From IMG/VR virus record IMGVR_UViG_3300007072_000008, positions 1 to 64,000 of that record: DNA of 64,000 bases. The stretch is one strand, 5' to 3'. A program made the position numbers and the translations under genes. The DNA comes from a virus. The notes below the pieces were generated by a model. The model worked only from the letters and a program-made list of their open reading frames with translations. It ran no database searches and was not told the DNA's origin. Shown here one piece after another: positions 1-8,572 of this stretch. Each line of letters opens with the position of its first letter. Position 1 is the first letter of the stretch.

Positions 1-1
1 A

Positions 2-667
2 GATGCATTTTGGTCTTATCAATTTGCAAAGGCTTTAGGTTTTAAAAATGTTCCTGATTTTATTGTTCAAAGGATTGCTACAAATGCAGAATGGTCTTAT
101 GAATTTGCTAGAAATGTAGGTTTTAAAGGTATTCCTATTTCTATTGTTCAAGTGATTGCTACAGATGCAAGATGGTCTTATTATTTTGCTAGAGATTTAG
201 GGTTCAAAAATGTTCCTGATTCTATTGTTCAAAGGATTGCTACAAGTGCAGAATGTTCTTATGAATTTGCCAAAAGTTTAAAGTTCCAAGATGTTCCTGA
301 TTCTATTATAAGAGGGATTGCTACAAGTGCAGAACGGTCTTATGAATTTGCCAGAGGCTTAGGGTTCAAAAATGTTCCTGATTTTATAGTTCGAGGGATT
401 GCTACAAATGCATATTGGTCTTATCAATTTGCAAAAGGTTTAGGTTTGAAAGATGTTCCTGATTTTATTGTTCAAAGGATTGCTACAGATGCATGGTGTT
501 CTTATCAATTTGCTGAAGGATTAGGTTTTAAAGATGTTCCTAATTCTATTGTGCAAAGGATTGCTACAGATGCATGGTGGTCTTATCAATTTGCTGAAAA
601 ATTAGGTTTTACAAATGTTCCTAAAATAATTATGGATAAGGTTAAAAACAAACATGCAATGGTATAA
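2..667 (+). CDS. 27-residue repeat protein, 5'-truncated by window edge
   Basis: The frame is open from the first bases, so the start lies outside the window. The visible part is about eight tandem copies of a 27-residue repeat: V-P-x-x-I-[IV]-x-x-I-A-T-[DNS]-A-x-x-S-Y-x-F-A-x-x-L-x-F-[KQ]-[DN]. The conserved Trp/Ser/Tyr/Phe core and regular spacing suggest a helical solenoid, which is inference. No signal peptide or membrane segment is visible. The last 14 bases overlap the start of the next, homologous gene. Copies are very similar at DNA level, which fits recent expansion by unequal recombination. Function unknown; a binding scaffold or surface protein are possibilities. Confidence 0.8.
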   Translation, partial: DAFWSYQFAKALGFKNVPDFIVQRIATNAEWSYEFARNVGFKGIPISIVQVIATDARWSYYFARDLGFKNVPDSIVQRIATSAECSYEFAKSLKFQDVPDSIIRGIATSAERSYEFARGLGFKNVPDFIVRGIATNAYWSYQFAKGLGLKDVPDFIVQRIATDAWCSYQFAEGLGFKDVPNSIVQRIATDAWWSYQFAEKLGFTNVPKIIMDKVKNKHAMV

Positions 668-1658
668 GGTATTAAAACAATCACAACAAAGAGATTCGCA
701 GTTGTTTTTAAAGCTATTAAAAACTACAGTTAATAAATTGCTTCAAGAGGGCAAATTGATGCCTGAAGTTCAGATAGAAAAACTTTTAGAAAAGGGTGTA
801 CCTGGTACAGCAGCGATTTTAAAACCAATGATAAACAGACTTTTAGAAAATAAGGGAGTAACAAATAATTCTAAAAATATTGTAAAAATTGTTGCTACCA
901 GTGCATATTGGTCTTATTTATTTGCTAGAGGTTTGGGGTTTAAAGATGTACCTAATATAATTATAGAGAGGATTGCTACAAATGCAGGGTGGTCTTATGA
1001 ATTTGCTAAAATGTTACATTGTCAAGATGTTCCTATAATTATTACAGAAGGGGTTGCTAAAGATGCACAATTATCTTGTATGTTGGCCCAGCTATGTACT
1101 AACTATTTGGGTGTTAAAAATGTTCCTAATGCTATTATTGAAGGCATTGCTAAAGATGTATTTTGGTCTTATAAATTTGCTGAAAGTTTAGGTTTTAAAA
1201 ATGTTCCTACTTCTATTATTCAAAAGATAGCTACAGATGCACAATTGTCTTATAAATTTGCTAAAGGTTTACGATTTAAAACCAGGAATATTTTTATTAT
1301 TGGAGCGATTGCTACAAATGTGGGGTTATCTTACTGTTTTGCTGATGGTTTGGGGTTTAAAAATGTTCCTGCTATAATTATTGAAACGATTGCGACAAAT
1401 GTATATTGGTCTTATAGATATGCTGAAGGGTTAAATTTCCAAAAAGTTCCTGAAATAATTGTGTTAACGATTGCTAGAAGAGCAGAGTTATCTTATCGTT
1501 TTGCCAAAGGTTTAGATTTCCAAGATGTTCCTGATTCTATTATAAGAGGGGTTGCTACAGATGCACAATGGTCTTATGAATTTGCAAAGGCTTTAGGGTT
1601 TAAAAATGTTCCTAAGATAATTATGGATAAGGTTAAAGACAAACATGCAAAGGTATAA
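654..1658 (+). CDS. 27-residue repeat protein with MQWYK N-terminus
   Basis: 334 residues. The N-terminus reads M-Q-W-Y-K, shared with several other proteins here (10068, 20375, 21422, and 34068 on the minus strand). Residues about 10-70 are a charged helical region without the repeat. From about residue 80 to the end there are about nine copies of the same 27-residue repeat as in the preceding gene, one enlarged by a short insertion. The start codon lies inside the end of the upstream gene, and the same Lys-His-Ala-x-Val C-terminal junction recurs at its own end, so the locus looks like a tandem gene duplication. No enzymatic motif is visible. Confidence 0.8.
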   Translation: MQWYKVLKQSQQRDSQLFLKLLKTTVNKLLQEGKLMPEVQIEKLLEKGVPGTAAILKPMINRLLENKGVTNNSKNIVKIVATSAYWSYLFARGLGFKDVPNIIIERIATNAGWSYEFAKMLHCQDVPIIITEGVAKDAQLSCMLAQLCTNYLGVKNVPNAIIEGIAKDVFWSYKFAESLGFKNVPTSIIQKIATDAQLSYKFAKGLRFKTRNIFIIGAIATNVGLSYCFADGLGFKNVPAIIIETIATNVYWSYRYAEGLNFQKVPEIIVLTIARRAELSYRFAKGLDFQDVPDSIIRGVATDAQWSYEFAKALGFKNVPKIIMDKVKDKHAKV

Positions 1659-1840
1659 GGTATTAAACAGTAATAAGTCTATTAAGAACAACAGTTGATA
1701 ACTTATTTGAAGGGGGCAAATTGATTTCTGAAAGCTATAGGTTTAGGGTTTAAAGATACCAATGCATATTTGACTTATGAATTTGCTATATGGTTATGGT
1801 TTAAAAGATATTTCTATTATAAACAACAGTTGATCACAGT
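1645..1840 (+). pseudogene. Decayed third copy of the repeat-protein gene
   Basis: An ATG overlaps the end of the previous gene exactly as that gene overlaps the one before it. It reads M-Q-R-Y-K-V-L (Trp replaced by Arg) and hits a stop after about 17 codons. Downstream DNA still resembles the start of the 654 gene ('gagggcaaattgat'-like segment) and then one and a half copies of the 27-residue repeat, with indels and stops. This is a relic of a third tandem paralogue. Confidence 0.65.
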
Positions 1841-1899
1841 GGGCTTCGTTAGAATTGCGTAATGTTATTCTATATAATAAATTATAGTCAGTTTAAGGT

Positions 1900-2406
1900 T
1901 TATACTCCTGTAGATCCAAAGCCACCTCCTCTGTCTTTTTTTTTAGTTTCCTCGTCAAATTCAACAACTTCCACGATTAGAGCCTGCTGGACCGGTGTAA
2001 GCACAGCTTGTGCTATTCGGTCGCCAATATTAATATAAAAGGCTTTATCTTTGGATAAATTGAACAGTATTATTTTTACCTCATCCAGGTAATCGGCATC
2101 AATAGTGCCTGGCGAATTAGTTATTGTGATGTTATATTTAGCTGCTAATCCGCTTCGGGGTCTAATTTGCATTTCATAATTAGGAGGTATATTAAAAGCT
2201 AATCCCGTCCTTACCACAGCTTGTTCTAGAGGTTTAATTAGCACTTTTTCTGCCGATGCGAGGTCGAACCCTGAGGATTGGACTGTGTGATATTTTGGCA
2301 CAGTTGCTTCAGGAAGGAGTTTTTTAACATTTAGTACTAAATTGTTAGTATATTTTTCTAAAGATTCTTTTGTCATAGTTACCTCAATTGCATTTTGAAT
2401 TTCCAC
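1900..2406 (-). CDS. dut: dUTP diphosphatase (trimeric type)
   Basis: 168 residues, normal for the trimeric dUTPase family, which hydrolyses dUTP to dUMP and pyrophosphate. This keeps uracil out of DNA and supplies dUMP for dTMP synthesis. All five family motifs are visible in order: SGFDLASA (motif 1), RPRSGLAAK (2), SPGTIDADY (3, catalytic Asp), GDRIAQAVLTP (4) and the C-terminal RGGGFGSTG (5, which closes over the active site). The start overlaps the last 23 bases of the ribonucleotide reductase gene, so the two are probably co-transcribed and translationally coupled. Cytoplasmic enzyme. Confidence 0.95.
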   Translation of the reverse strand: MEIQNAIEVTMTKESLEKYTNNLVLNVKKLLPEATVPKYHTVQSSGFDLASAEKVLIKPLEQAVVRTGLAFNIPPNYEMQIRPRSGLAAKYNITITNSPGTIDADYLDEVKIILFNLSKDKAFYINIGDRIAQAVLTPVQQALIVEVVEFDEETKKKDRGGGFGSTGV

Positions 2407-4801
2407 ATTCTATGCAAGATGAGCAGCCATCTTGTCTGACTATTTTTCCACCGCATTTGTCACATTTTTCACCGGTCCCGATTCCATCCTTGATATATTT
2501 TTTTAATGCTCTAGCCATAGCTTTACTAAAGCTAGTAAGATGTCCGTTGGTTTTCTCTAATTGCGAGACAATAAACGATACATCTGCCCCATGCCTTAAT
2601 GCTGTAGATGTTAGTCTTGTTAGTGCTTCTTCATCTTCGTTGATGTATTTAGTTATATCGGATAAAGAAGATCCATCGTTAAATTCGGCCTCGTATTTAC
2701 CTTTAGATTTTTTTATTATTTTTCCGTTTACTACTGTTTTATCTATCATTCCATTTTGTCCAGCAAATACTTCATACGGGTCATTATTGAACAATCCCAC
2801 TAGGACAAAATATTGTACTCCTTTTACCTTGACATGATGCACATCGCACGGTAATTCAGATGGTCGTTTTGGTGCTTGTGTTTTGGTAATTTTTTCCTTT
2901 GCTTTTTCTTCTGTATTGACCAGTACCCCTGTTCTACACCCATCTCTATAAACTGTAATTCCTTTACATCCCAATTGCCAAGCTTTTAGATAAATATCTG
3001 ATACGACTTCTTCAGTTACATCGTTTGGAAGATTAACTGTAGATGAAATAGAATTATCTATCCATTTTTGCAATGCTGCTTGCATTTTTACTCTATTAAT
3101 CCAATCGATATCATTTGCTGTGGCTTTATAGTAAGGTGATTTTTCTATATCATCAGTTCCATTTATTTTCATCCATCGTTGCAAACCATGATGATAAACA
3201 TCGAAGTGCATCCACTGATCACCGTTTTGGTCTATAAAATCAGTTCTAAATCCTTTATCACTTGGATTTCCTTTTTTACGTCGCATATATTTGAGCATAA
3301 ACACCGGTTCTAATCCAGAAGTTGTTTGTGTTAAGCAAGAAACTGATCCAGTAGGTGCAATGGTTAACAGCACCATATTACGCCTACCATATTTCTTCAT
3401 ATCTTCCCATAGTTCAGGATCTGCCTGTGCTATTCTTTGTATGAATCCTGATTTAATATCTATGTTAGAATCATATTGTGGGAATGGGCCAAGTTCTTTT
3501 GCCATTTCTACTGATGATCGATAGACTGACAGAGCATATTGCTTTTGCATTTCTTCACAGAACTCAATAGATTTTTGACTACCATATTTTATATTTAGAG
3601 CAGCCAAAGCATCTCCCAATGCTGTAAACCCACAGCCTGTGCGTCTATCCAAAAGTGCTGTTTTTCTAATATTATCCCAAAGATCTAACCCTATTTTTTT
3701 TATATATTCAGGTTCAGGATCGGACTTAATTTTAGCAATAATTCTATCTACGCATTCTATTTCCAGATCAACAAGATCATCTCCTAATCTTTGGATAATT
3801 CTTGCATGTTCTCTGAATAATTTATAATTAAAATATGCTTTATCAGTATATGGGTTTTCCACATAAGATAATAAATTTAAAACAAGTAATCGGCAACTAG
3901 CATATGGTGGCAAGAACTGCTCTCCACACGGGTTGCTAGATGTTTCAATATGCCCATAATGATAGCCAGTACTTTCACGATGGACAGTATCAATAAATAT
4001 ACAACCAGGCTCTGCCATTAACCACGCTGAATGAACAAATTGTGACCATATCTCTTTAGCTTTAACCAGTTTAGTTAAACGCGGTTGGTCAGAATCTACA
4101 GGCCACTGCAATTGGAATTGACTGTCTTTTAGTACTGCTTCCATGAATTGGTCGGTAAATTTAATACTAATATTTGATCCGGTAACTTGAGTAAGATCTT
4201 GTTTTACAGTTATAAAATCTAAGACTTGAGGATGTGCTACATGTAGTGATTGTAAGCTTGCCCCTCTACGACCGAACTGTGCAACTTCTCTAATAGTATT
4301 AGAATATCTTTTGACAAATTCTATCATACCACTGGTGGTTTTGGCGGCATTGCTAACAGCCATATTAGCTGGTCTAAGATTGCTTACATCCCAGCCCACT
4401 CCCCCACGCCTACAAGATATTTGTGCTATTTGAGAATCTGTGTAATTTATTCCTAAATAGGAATCGTAAGGAGAGGGTAAAACGAAACAATTTCCACTAG
4501 ATACATACTGATATGGATTACCTATTGCATACATCGGAGAACCTTGAAATACAATATACTTAAAACCCTCTTGTAATTTGTATATTTGTTCTTCGGTTAG
4601 TGGGTTTTTAAATTTTGCTTTCTCTATTCTTGCGAATTCCTTAGCAAGTCTAGAATGTAGATCTTTGGGAGTTTTTTCTAAGATATTATCTTCATTATCT
4701 CTTAGTGCGTATTTATCCACAAAAACTTTAGCGGCCAGTTCATCACCATTAAAATATTCTAAAGAAGCATTATAAGCATCATTATAGCTGTATTTTTTCA
4801 T
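2384..4801 (-). CDS. nrdJ: Adenosylcobalamin-dependent (class II) ribonucleotide reductase
   Basis: 805 residues. Reduces ribonucleotides to deoxyribonucleotides using a cobalamin-generated thiyl radical. Visible motifs: S-G-N-C near residue 105 (redox Cys), RRGGVGWD near 131, the radical-Cys loop N-P-C-G-E at 290-294, A-P-T-G-S-V-S near 480, and a Cys-rich tail (CxxCG then CxxC-xx-CGNSKC) that typically relays reducing equivalents in NrdJ. No small-subunit or NrdD/G gene is nearby, which fits class II. A thioredoxin at 10.6-10.9 kb is a plausible reductant. It is followed by overlapping dut and preceded by a structured RNA leader. No intein disrupts it. Confidence 0.95.
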   Translation of the reverse strand: MKKYSYNDAYNASLEYFNGDELAAKVFVDKYALRDNEDNILEKTPKDLHSRLAKEFARIEKAKFKNPLTEEQIYKLQEGFKYIVFQGSPMYAIGNPYQYVSSGNCFVLPSPYDSYLGINYTDSQIAQISCRRGGVGWDVSNLRPANMAVSNAAKTTSGMIEFVKRYSNTIREVAQFGRRGASLQSLHVAHPQVLDFITVKQDLTQVTGSNISIKFTDQFMEAVLKDSQFQLQWPVDSDQPRLTKLVKAKEIWSQFVHSAWLMAEPGCIFIDTVHRESTGYHYGHIETSSNPCGEQFLPPYASCRLLVLNLLSYVENPYTDKAYFNYKLFREHARIIQRLGDDLVDLEIECVDRIIAKIKSDPEPEYIKKIGLDLWDNIRKTALLDRRTGCGFTALGDALAALNIKYGSQKSIEFCEEMQKQYALSVYRSSVEMAKELGPFPQYDSNIDIKSGFIQRIAQADPELWEDMKKYGRRNMVLLTIAPTGSVSCLTQTTSGLEPVFMLKYMRRKKGNPSDKGFRTDFIDQNGDQWMHFDVYHHGLQRWMKINGTDDIEKSPYYKATANDIDWINRVKMQAALQKWIDNSISSTVNLPNDVTEEVVSDIYLKAWQLGCKGITVYRDGCRTGVLVNTEEKAKEKITKTQAPKRPSELPCDVHHVKVKGVQYFVLVGLFNNDPYEVFAGQNGMIDKTVVNGKIIKKSKGKYEAEFNDGSSLSDITKYINEDEEALTRLTSTALRHGADVSFIVSQLEKTNGHLTSFSKAMARALKKYIKDGIGTGEKCDKCGGKIVRQDGCSSCIECGNSKCN

Positions 4802-4857
4802 TTATTATTCCTTTTCACAACTAACAATTTCGGAAATATCTGTCTATAGAAAAAACA

Positions 4858-5007
4858 AATCACATTGCAATCATAGTCCAGGTCTCTTTAGATTTTGACC
4901 GCAGATACATCCGTTATCACTAGTATTAACATTTGTATCCATTCTACAAAAGGTCGTTTTGTCGCGTTTTCCAAATCCAAACCTCAATGCTATGATGCAA
5001 TGTGATT
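4858..5007 (-). ncRNA. Structured RNA leader upstream of nrdJ (candidate cis-regulatory RNA)
   Basis: On the minus strand a 150-nt element sits 57 nt upstream of the nrdJ start. Its ends form an 18-bp stem with a single bulged base (4858-4876 with 4990-5007). Inside, further nested helices can be drawn by eye: AGGUUU/AGACCU (6 bp), GGAUUU/AAAUCU (6 bp), and GGAUACA/UGUAUCU (7 bp) closed by GUUA/UAAC. This is too ordered for chance in AT-rich spacer. It lacks the canonical cobalamin-riboswitch B12 box, although GAGACCUG is present. A catalogued metagenomic 'nrdJ' RNA motif exists, but membership cannot be decided here. An AT-rich TATAAAAAT box lies just upstream of its 5' end. Confidence 0.6.
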
Positions 5008-5220
5008 GTTAATATTTTTATAGTATATAAATATATCTAAAAACCATATTTTGTTGTTACAATATCGTCTTTTTAGAACAGTTTAAAAAACAAAAATTTA
5101 TGTGAATGTAATTTTAATTGATTCGCTATACAACTGATAAAAAAGTTTGAAAGTAATACTGATAAACAAGAGAAACTTTTTTGCTTTTTAGATTTTTTAT
5201 TTTAAACCATTAAATTATAT
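5008..5220. other. AT-rich intergenic spacer
   Basis: No convincing ORF. It contains AT-rich promoter-like boxes reading leftward toward nrdJ (TATACTATAAAAAT near 5020-5035). Nothing else is recognisable. Confidence 0.4.
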
Positions 5221-5412
5221 TCAATATTCTGGTTTTTTTGTTCTTCTTGCTTCGGCATTTTTCAATATAGCCTCCTTACTGGTTAAGTTACGACGCATAG
5301 ATTTTTCTTTACATTTATTACATAAAATAAAAGAATAGTTTGTATTAATGTTCGGTTCAGAACATAAAACACATGGATGTTGTTTTATGATTTGTTCCAT
5401 ATCTTTTTTCAT
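5221..5412 (-). CDS. Small zinc-ribbon-like protein
   Basis: 63 residues. Two Cys pairs (C-V-L-C near 14-17 and C-N-K-C near 31-34) are spaced as in a small treble-clef or zinc ribbon, followed by a Lys/Arg-rich tail. This suggests nucleic-acid or protein binding, which is inference. An in-frame Met four codons in is an alternative start. It follows the HNH gene by 18 bases in the same orientation and probably belongs to the sigma factor-HNH operon. Confidence 0.6.
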   Translation of the reverse strand: MKKDMEQIIKQHPCVLCSEPNINTNYSFILCNKCKEKSMRRNLTSKEAILKNAEARRTKKPEY

Positions 5413-5430
5413 GCACTTTATTGCTAAGTG

Positions 5431-6081
5431 TTATGTTAATAGTGGTATTTTTCCTTCTGGCAAAAATTGTTTCCAGCACTCATCTATATTTTTACTAAGA
5501 TGAGACGCCAAAGGATACCACCTAGGCTTATGCGGTTTACTTCGTAACACGAAACCTGATTCTTTTAAGGTTCGATCTCTTTTTTTAGAATTACAATGGA
5601 AGCAAGCAATTACACAGTTTTCCCAAGAGTACTTTCCACCTTTAGCACGTGGAAACACATGATCTACAGTAAAAGTTTCATTGTTAACTCTTTTGCCACA
5701 ATACTGACAGCTATAGTTATCTCTTAATAATAGGTTTTTCCGAGTTAGGTTAATTTCTATCTGTGGAATTTCATTGTATTCGGTTAAAACTATAATTTTA
5801 GGCACTCTAACCTCTGTATGAGGCATTTTTATCACCTTTTGTCCTGGTATTGGTTCTAACAACTCCCACTCTTTCCAGGTGTACAGTTGTGAAAATTCAT
5901 CATAAGTATCAATGATTTTGGCGCATTCTGTAAATACATCACAAATAGCATCTTTAGCTGTTTTGATATGGATCGCATTCCAGCTTTTATTTAATACTAA
6001 TACTGGGCTGTTTAAGACGGATGACATAGCTTTCTGTTTCTTTCTGTATTGCAAATCATAAGCTATTCCGCTGATTTTCAC
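5431..6081 (-). CDS. HNH endonuclease
   Basis: 216 residues. The C-terminal half holds an HNH nuclease core: Y-S-C-Q-Y-C-G, then T-V-D-H-V-F-P-R (catalytic His), W-E-N-C and C-F-H-C-N-S-K-K, i.e. two CxxC pairs around the HNH residues. The N-terminal half (V-L-V-L-N-K-S-W-N-A-I-H-I) matches a common phage and bacterial HNH subfamily. The start overlaps the sigma factor stop by four bases (ATGA), so it is translationally coupled. A packaging-associated, homing or recombination nuclease are all possible. The free-standing operonic position argues against an intron-encoded enzyme. Confidence 0.9.
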   Translation of the reverse strand: MKISGIAYDLQYRKKQKAMSSVLNSPVLVLNKSWNAIHIKTAKDAICDVFTECAKIIDTYDEFSQLYTWKEWELLEPIPGQKVIKMPHTEVRVPKIIVLTEYNEIPQIEINLTRKNLLLRDNYSCQYCGKRVNNETFTVDHVFPRAKGGKYSWENCVIACFHCNSKKRDRTLKESGFVLRSKPHKPRWYPLASHLSKNIDECWKQFLPEGKIPLLT

Positions 6082-6893
6082 ACTAAGGCAGTGCCTTTGA
6101 ACTTTTTCACTACTGTCCAGATATCGCCAAAATATGTTGGATTTCTATCAACTTTATGTTTTAACCGTTGAATTATTTTATTGTGCATTTGACTAACACG
6201 AGATTCGGACAGATTTACTTTATCAGAAATTTCTTTCATATTTCGATTTTCAAAATAATACAGCCATATAATTTTACGTTCCTGGGGTGTAAAGTTCAAT
6301 CCCATTAGTTTGTTAAAGAATTCTTTTCGTATTATGCTTTCTGATGGATCTACAAAGTTACCATCTTCTATTTGTTCTATTGACATACCGCTATCGTCCT
6401 CATTTAAGTCATTAAAATTGTACATTACAGGAGGATTATACATAGCAACCATCTTATCAGCTTCTATTTCTGACATACCTATTTCTTCAGCAAGTTGTGC
6501 AGTAGACATTTTATATCCTTTTCTACTTTCTATAATTTGTCTATTTTTTTCAAACTTACTAGATCGACTTCTCACTAAGCGAGGAATCCAGTCGGATTTA
6601 CGAATTTCGTCTAACATATTTCCTTTAATGCGTCTGGCGGCATAAGTTTCGAATTTATTGTTAAATCGTACTGGATCGAATTTGCTTATTGCATCATAAA
6701 GACCGTCAACTCCCATAGATGTTAATTCATCTATAGATAAATGATTAATCTTTATGTGTAATTTTTGAGCTATTTTCTGAACTAACGGATAATAGTGTTC
6801 AACCAATTGTTTATATGATTTTTCACATATTACACCTGCTTCTTTAGAAGTTAAAAATTGTTTCCAAAGTGACGATAATTCTTCTTTGTTCAT
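6078..6893 (-). CDS. Sigma-70 family RNA polymerase sigma factor
   Basis: 271 residues, the size and layout of group 3 (FliA/WhiG-like) sigma factors. Region 2 is at about 25-105 (L-V-Q-K-I-A-Q-K-L-H-I, D-E-L-T-S-M-G-V-D-G-L, the KFETYAARRIKGNMLDEIR-type -10 recognition segment). Region 3 is at about 125-165 (A-Q-L-A-E-E-I-G-M-S) and region 4 at about 205-260 (F-T-P-Q-E-R-K-I-I-W-L-Y-Y-F, E-S-R-V-S-Q-M-H helix-turn-helix). Phage sigma factors of this kind redirect host RNA polymerase to middle or late promoters, so it is a candidate regulator of the structural block at 34-64 kb. First gene of the sigma-HNH-zinc protein group. Confidence 0.93.
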   Translation of the reverse strand: MNKEELSSLWKQFLTSKEAGVICEKSYKQLVEHYYPLVQKIAQKLHIKINHLSIDELTSMGVDGLYDAISKFDPVRFNNKFETYAARRIKGNMLDEIRKSDWIPRLVRSRSSKFEKNRQIIESRKGYKMSTAQLAEEIGMSEIEADKMVAMYNPPVMYNFNDLNEDDSGMSIEQIEDGNFVDPSESIIRKEFFNKLMGLNFTPQERKIIWLYYFENRNMKEISDKVNLSESRVSQMHNKIIQRLKHKVDRNPTYFGDIWTVVKKFKGTALV

Positions 6894-6985
6894 ATATATA
6901 CCTCTGTTGTAAGTGAATTGCTATATTGATATTTATTTAATATTATTTTGGATTTAGCATGTCTTTTACATATGCTATTACGCTA

Positions 6986-7960
6986 CTAAACCCCTTTTGT
7001 GTTTATTTTATTTTCATCAATGTCTGCGACAGTGTTTTTTATAGCCTGTTGGCTATCTTCTATTCCGTCATTATTTAAGTCTATAAATTGAGAAGGCACG
7101 ATGGGAGTTGCTCTTTTAAATAAAGGATTCGACCTAATGGAATCTACTATGTCTTTTGTTGTATCGCTTTGTATTAACCGAACAGTGCCTGGTACCGGTC
7201 CATCCCCAAAGAAAAACTGTCTGTTTGCTATGCTCATAAGTGGTTTTTGTCCTTCTACTGTTTCGATCAATTCTTTAGTAGCTACACTTAAGGTTTTGGA
7301 TTTTCTATCCTTAAAAAACTGCACATATACAAATATACCAATTGCTAATACACTGATACCAATCACAAAATAAGGAATTAAAGCAATGGTTTGTACTAAT
7401 AATACACATACAGCTAACCCAATGGCACATACAATGCCTCCATAGATAGCTAGTTTATTGCCTTGGGAAAATATAGCGATCCCAGCGCAGATTAGCACAC
7501 CAAAGAAACAGAATGCACTCCAACCCATGATTTTCTCTCTAAATTCTTTTGTAACATTTTCTTCTGCTTTTATTCTAGCAGCTTTTTCTTCCTCATACAT
7601 CTCCTGCAATATGCTTACCCTACTGTCCGCTTCTGTTAATTGTTTTTTTATATTAAATAATTTAGAAATTATACCATCTTGTATAATTGTTTGTTCCCAG
7701 ATTTTAAGTGTATGAGAACTCATTTCTTTTTTTAGATTATCTGGTGTAATTAGATTAATTTGATTTGTTTCGGCTTTAATAGTATCTGTTGTATCTTTTA
7801 ATAATTGGGCAGAATTGTCTACGTCGTTTGTCGCATTCCCTATGGAGTCTTTAGGGTTAGAATAGTCTGATATAACCCCTTTATTACCACATCCAACCAT
7901 AAAAAAACAAAAAATAAACCCCAATAATAAAAACAATAATCTTTGAAAAGTATTTTGCAT
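6986..7960 (-). CDS. Membrane-anchored lipoprotein with coiled coil and Ca-loop-like C-terminus
   Basis: 324 residues. It starts with a lipoprotein signal peptide (hydrophobic run, lipobox M-V-G-C at Cys 24). A Ser/Thr/Asp-rich stretch and a predicted coiled coil (about 90-140) follow, then two or three hydrophobic segments (about 145-215) and a polar C-terminal domain. Near the end, D-L-N-N-D-G-I-E-D has the spacing of an EF-hand or dockerin-type Ca-binding loop. Phages use such envelope proteins for lysis (spanins) or superinfection exclusion, but no specific family is recognised. Nearby genes at 8.2 and 8.5 kb also encode small or membrane proteins. Confidence 0.75.
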   Translation of the reverse strand: MQNTFQRLLFLLLGFIFCFFMVGCGNKGVISDYSNPKDSIGNATNDVDNSAQLLKDTTDTIKAETNQINLITPDNLKKEMSSHTLKIWEQTIIQDGIISKLFNIKKQLTEADSRVSILQEMYEEEKAARIKAEENVTKEFREKIMGWSAFCFFGVLICAGIAIFSQGNKLAIYGGIVCAIGLAVCVLLVQTIALIPYFVIGISVLAIGIFVYVQFFKDRKSKTLSVATKELIETVEGQKPLMSIANRQFFFGDGPVPGTVRLIQSDTTKDIVDSIRSNPLFKRATPIVPSQFIDLNNDGIEDSQQAIKNTVADIDENKINTKGV

Positions 7961-7968
7961 ATTTTCTC

Positions 7969-8199
7969 CTATATCAGTGTTTGCCTATCTCCCTTTTTCT
8001 CTCTTTCCATAATTTTATTTAAATATCCTTGTGCTTCGTTTTTGCTAAAGCTACGATAAGAATATGCAACTATATTATTTGTCATAAAATTTAATATTTT
8101 TGTATGGAAGCCCATTTCTTGCAATTTATTTGAATAGGAACGAGCATATACACTATCCCAATTAAAATATAACCCGGCAAATTTAATAGGATAATTCAT
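7969..8199 (-). CDS. Small hypothetical protein
   Basis: 76 residues, basic, rich in Tyr/Asn, without membrane segments. It overlaps the upstream membrane-protein gene by four bases (ATGA) and ends nine bases before the lipoprotein gene, so the three form an operon. No family recognised. Confidence 0.65.
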   Translation of the reverse strand: MNYPIKFAGLYFNWDSVYARSYSNKLQEMGFHTKILNFMTNNIVAYSYRSFSKNEAQGYLNKIMEREKKGDRQTLI

Positions 8200-8543
8200 A
8201 TATACCTTTTTTCAGAAATATTAGCAAAACTAATTAAAAAGTCCATAATAGTCCAGGTGATACCCGCGGTTACAAATCCTGACAAAGGCCACATCCAATA
8301 TATATCCATGTTATATAAATATGATATAAATAATACACATAATTCTGCCACTAGGGTAGTCCAAAAAGAAGTACATACTGTACACTTTAGCATACGCGGT
8401 AATCTGGGATGAAATCGTTTAAGTATTGATTTTAATATAAGATGATAGCGGCGAATAGGCCATTGTCGTTTCTTCTCAACTAAAATAACAGCCATTCCAT
8501 AACCAGTTAAAACTACAAATATAAGATGAAATAGGAATTGCAT
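8196..8543 (-). CDS. Small membrane protein resembling DUF1360
   Basis: 115 residues with an N-terminal hydrophobic helix, a basic loop, C-x-x-C-x-x-F-W (K-C-T-V-C-T-S-F-W), then two more hydrophobic helices. The Cys pair followed by Phe-Trp and downstream membrane helices resemble the DUF1360 phage and bacterial membrane family; this is from memory, not a search. First gene of the 8.5-7.0 kb operon of envelope-type proteins. Function unknown. Confidence 0.65.
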   Translation of the reverse strand: MQFLFHLIFVVLTGYGMAVILVEKKRQWPIRRYHLILKSILKRFHPRLPRMLKCTVCTSFWTTLVAELCVLFISYLYNMDIYWMWPLSGFVTAGITWTIMDFLISFANISEKRYI

Positions 8544-8572
8544 AAAACCCTTTCTAATGACGATACTTTAAT

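Noticed and set aside
2388-2837. Plus-strand ORFs inside nrdJ (and similar ones inside other strong genes)
   Set aside because: Antisense shadows of a clearly conserved enzyme.
4858-5007. Classical cobalamin riboswitch
   Set aside because: No recognisable B12 box or usual core order; only the GAGACCUG fragment. Kept as an unclassified structured RNA.
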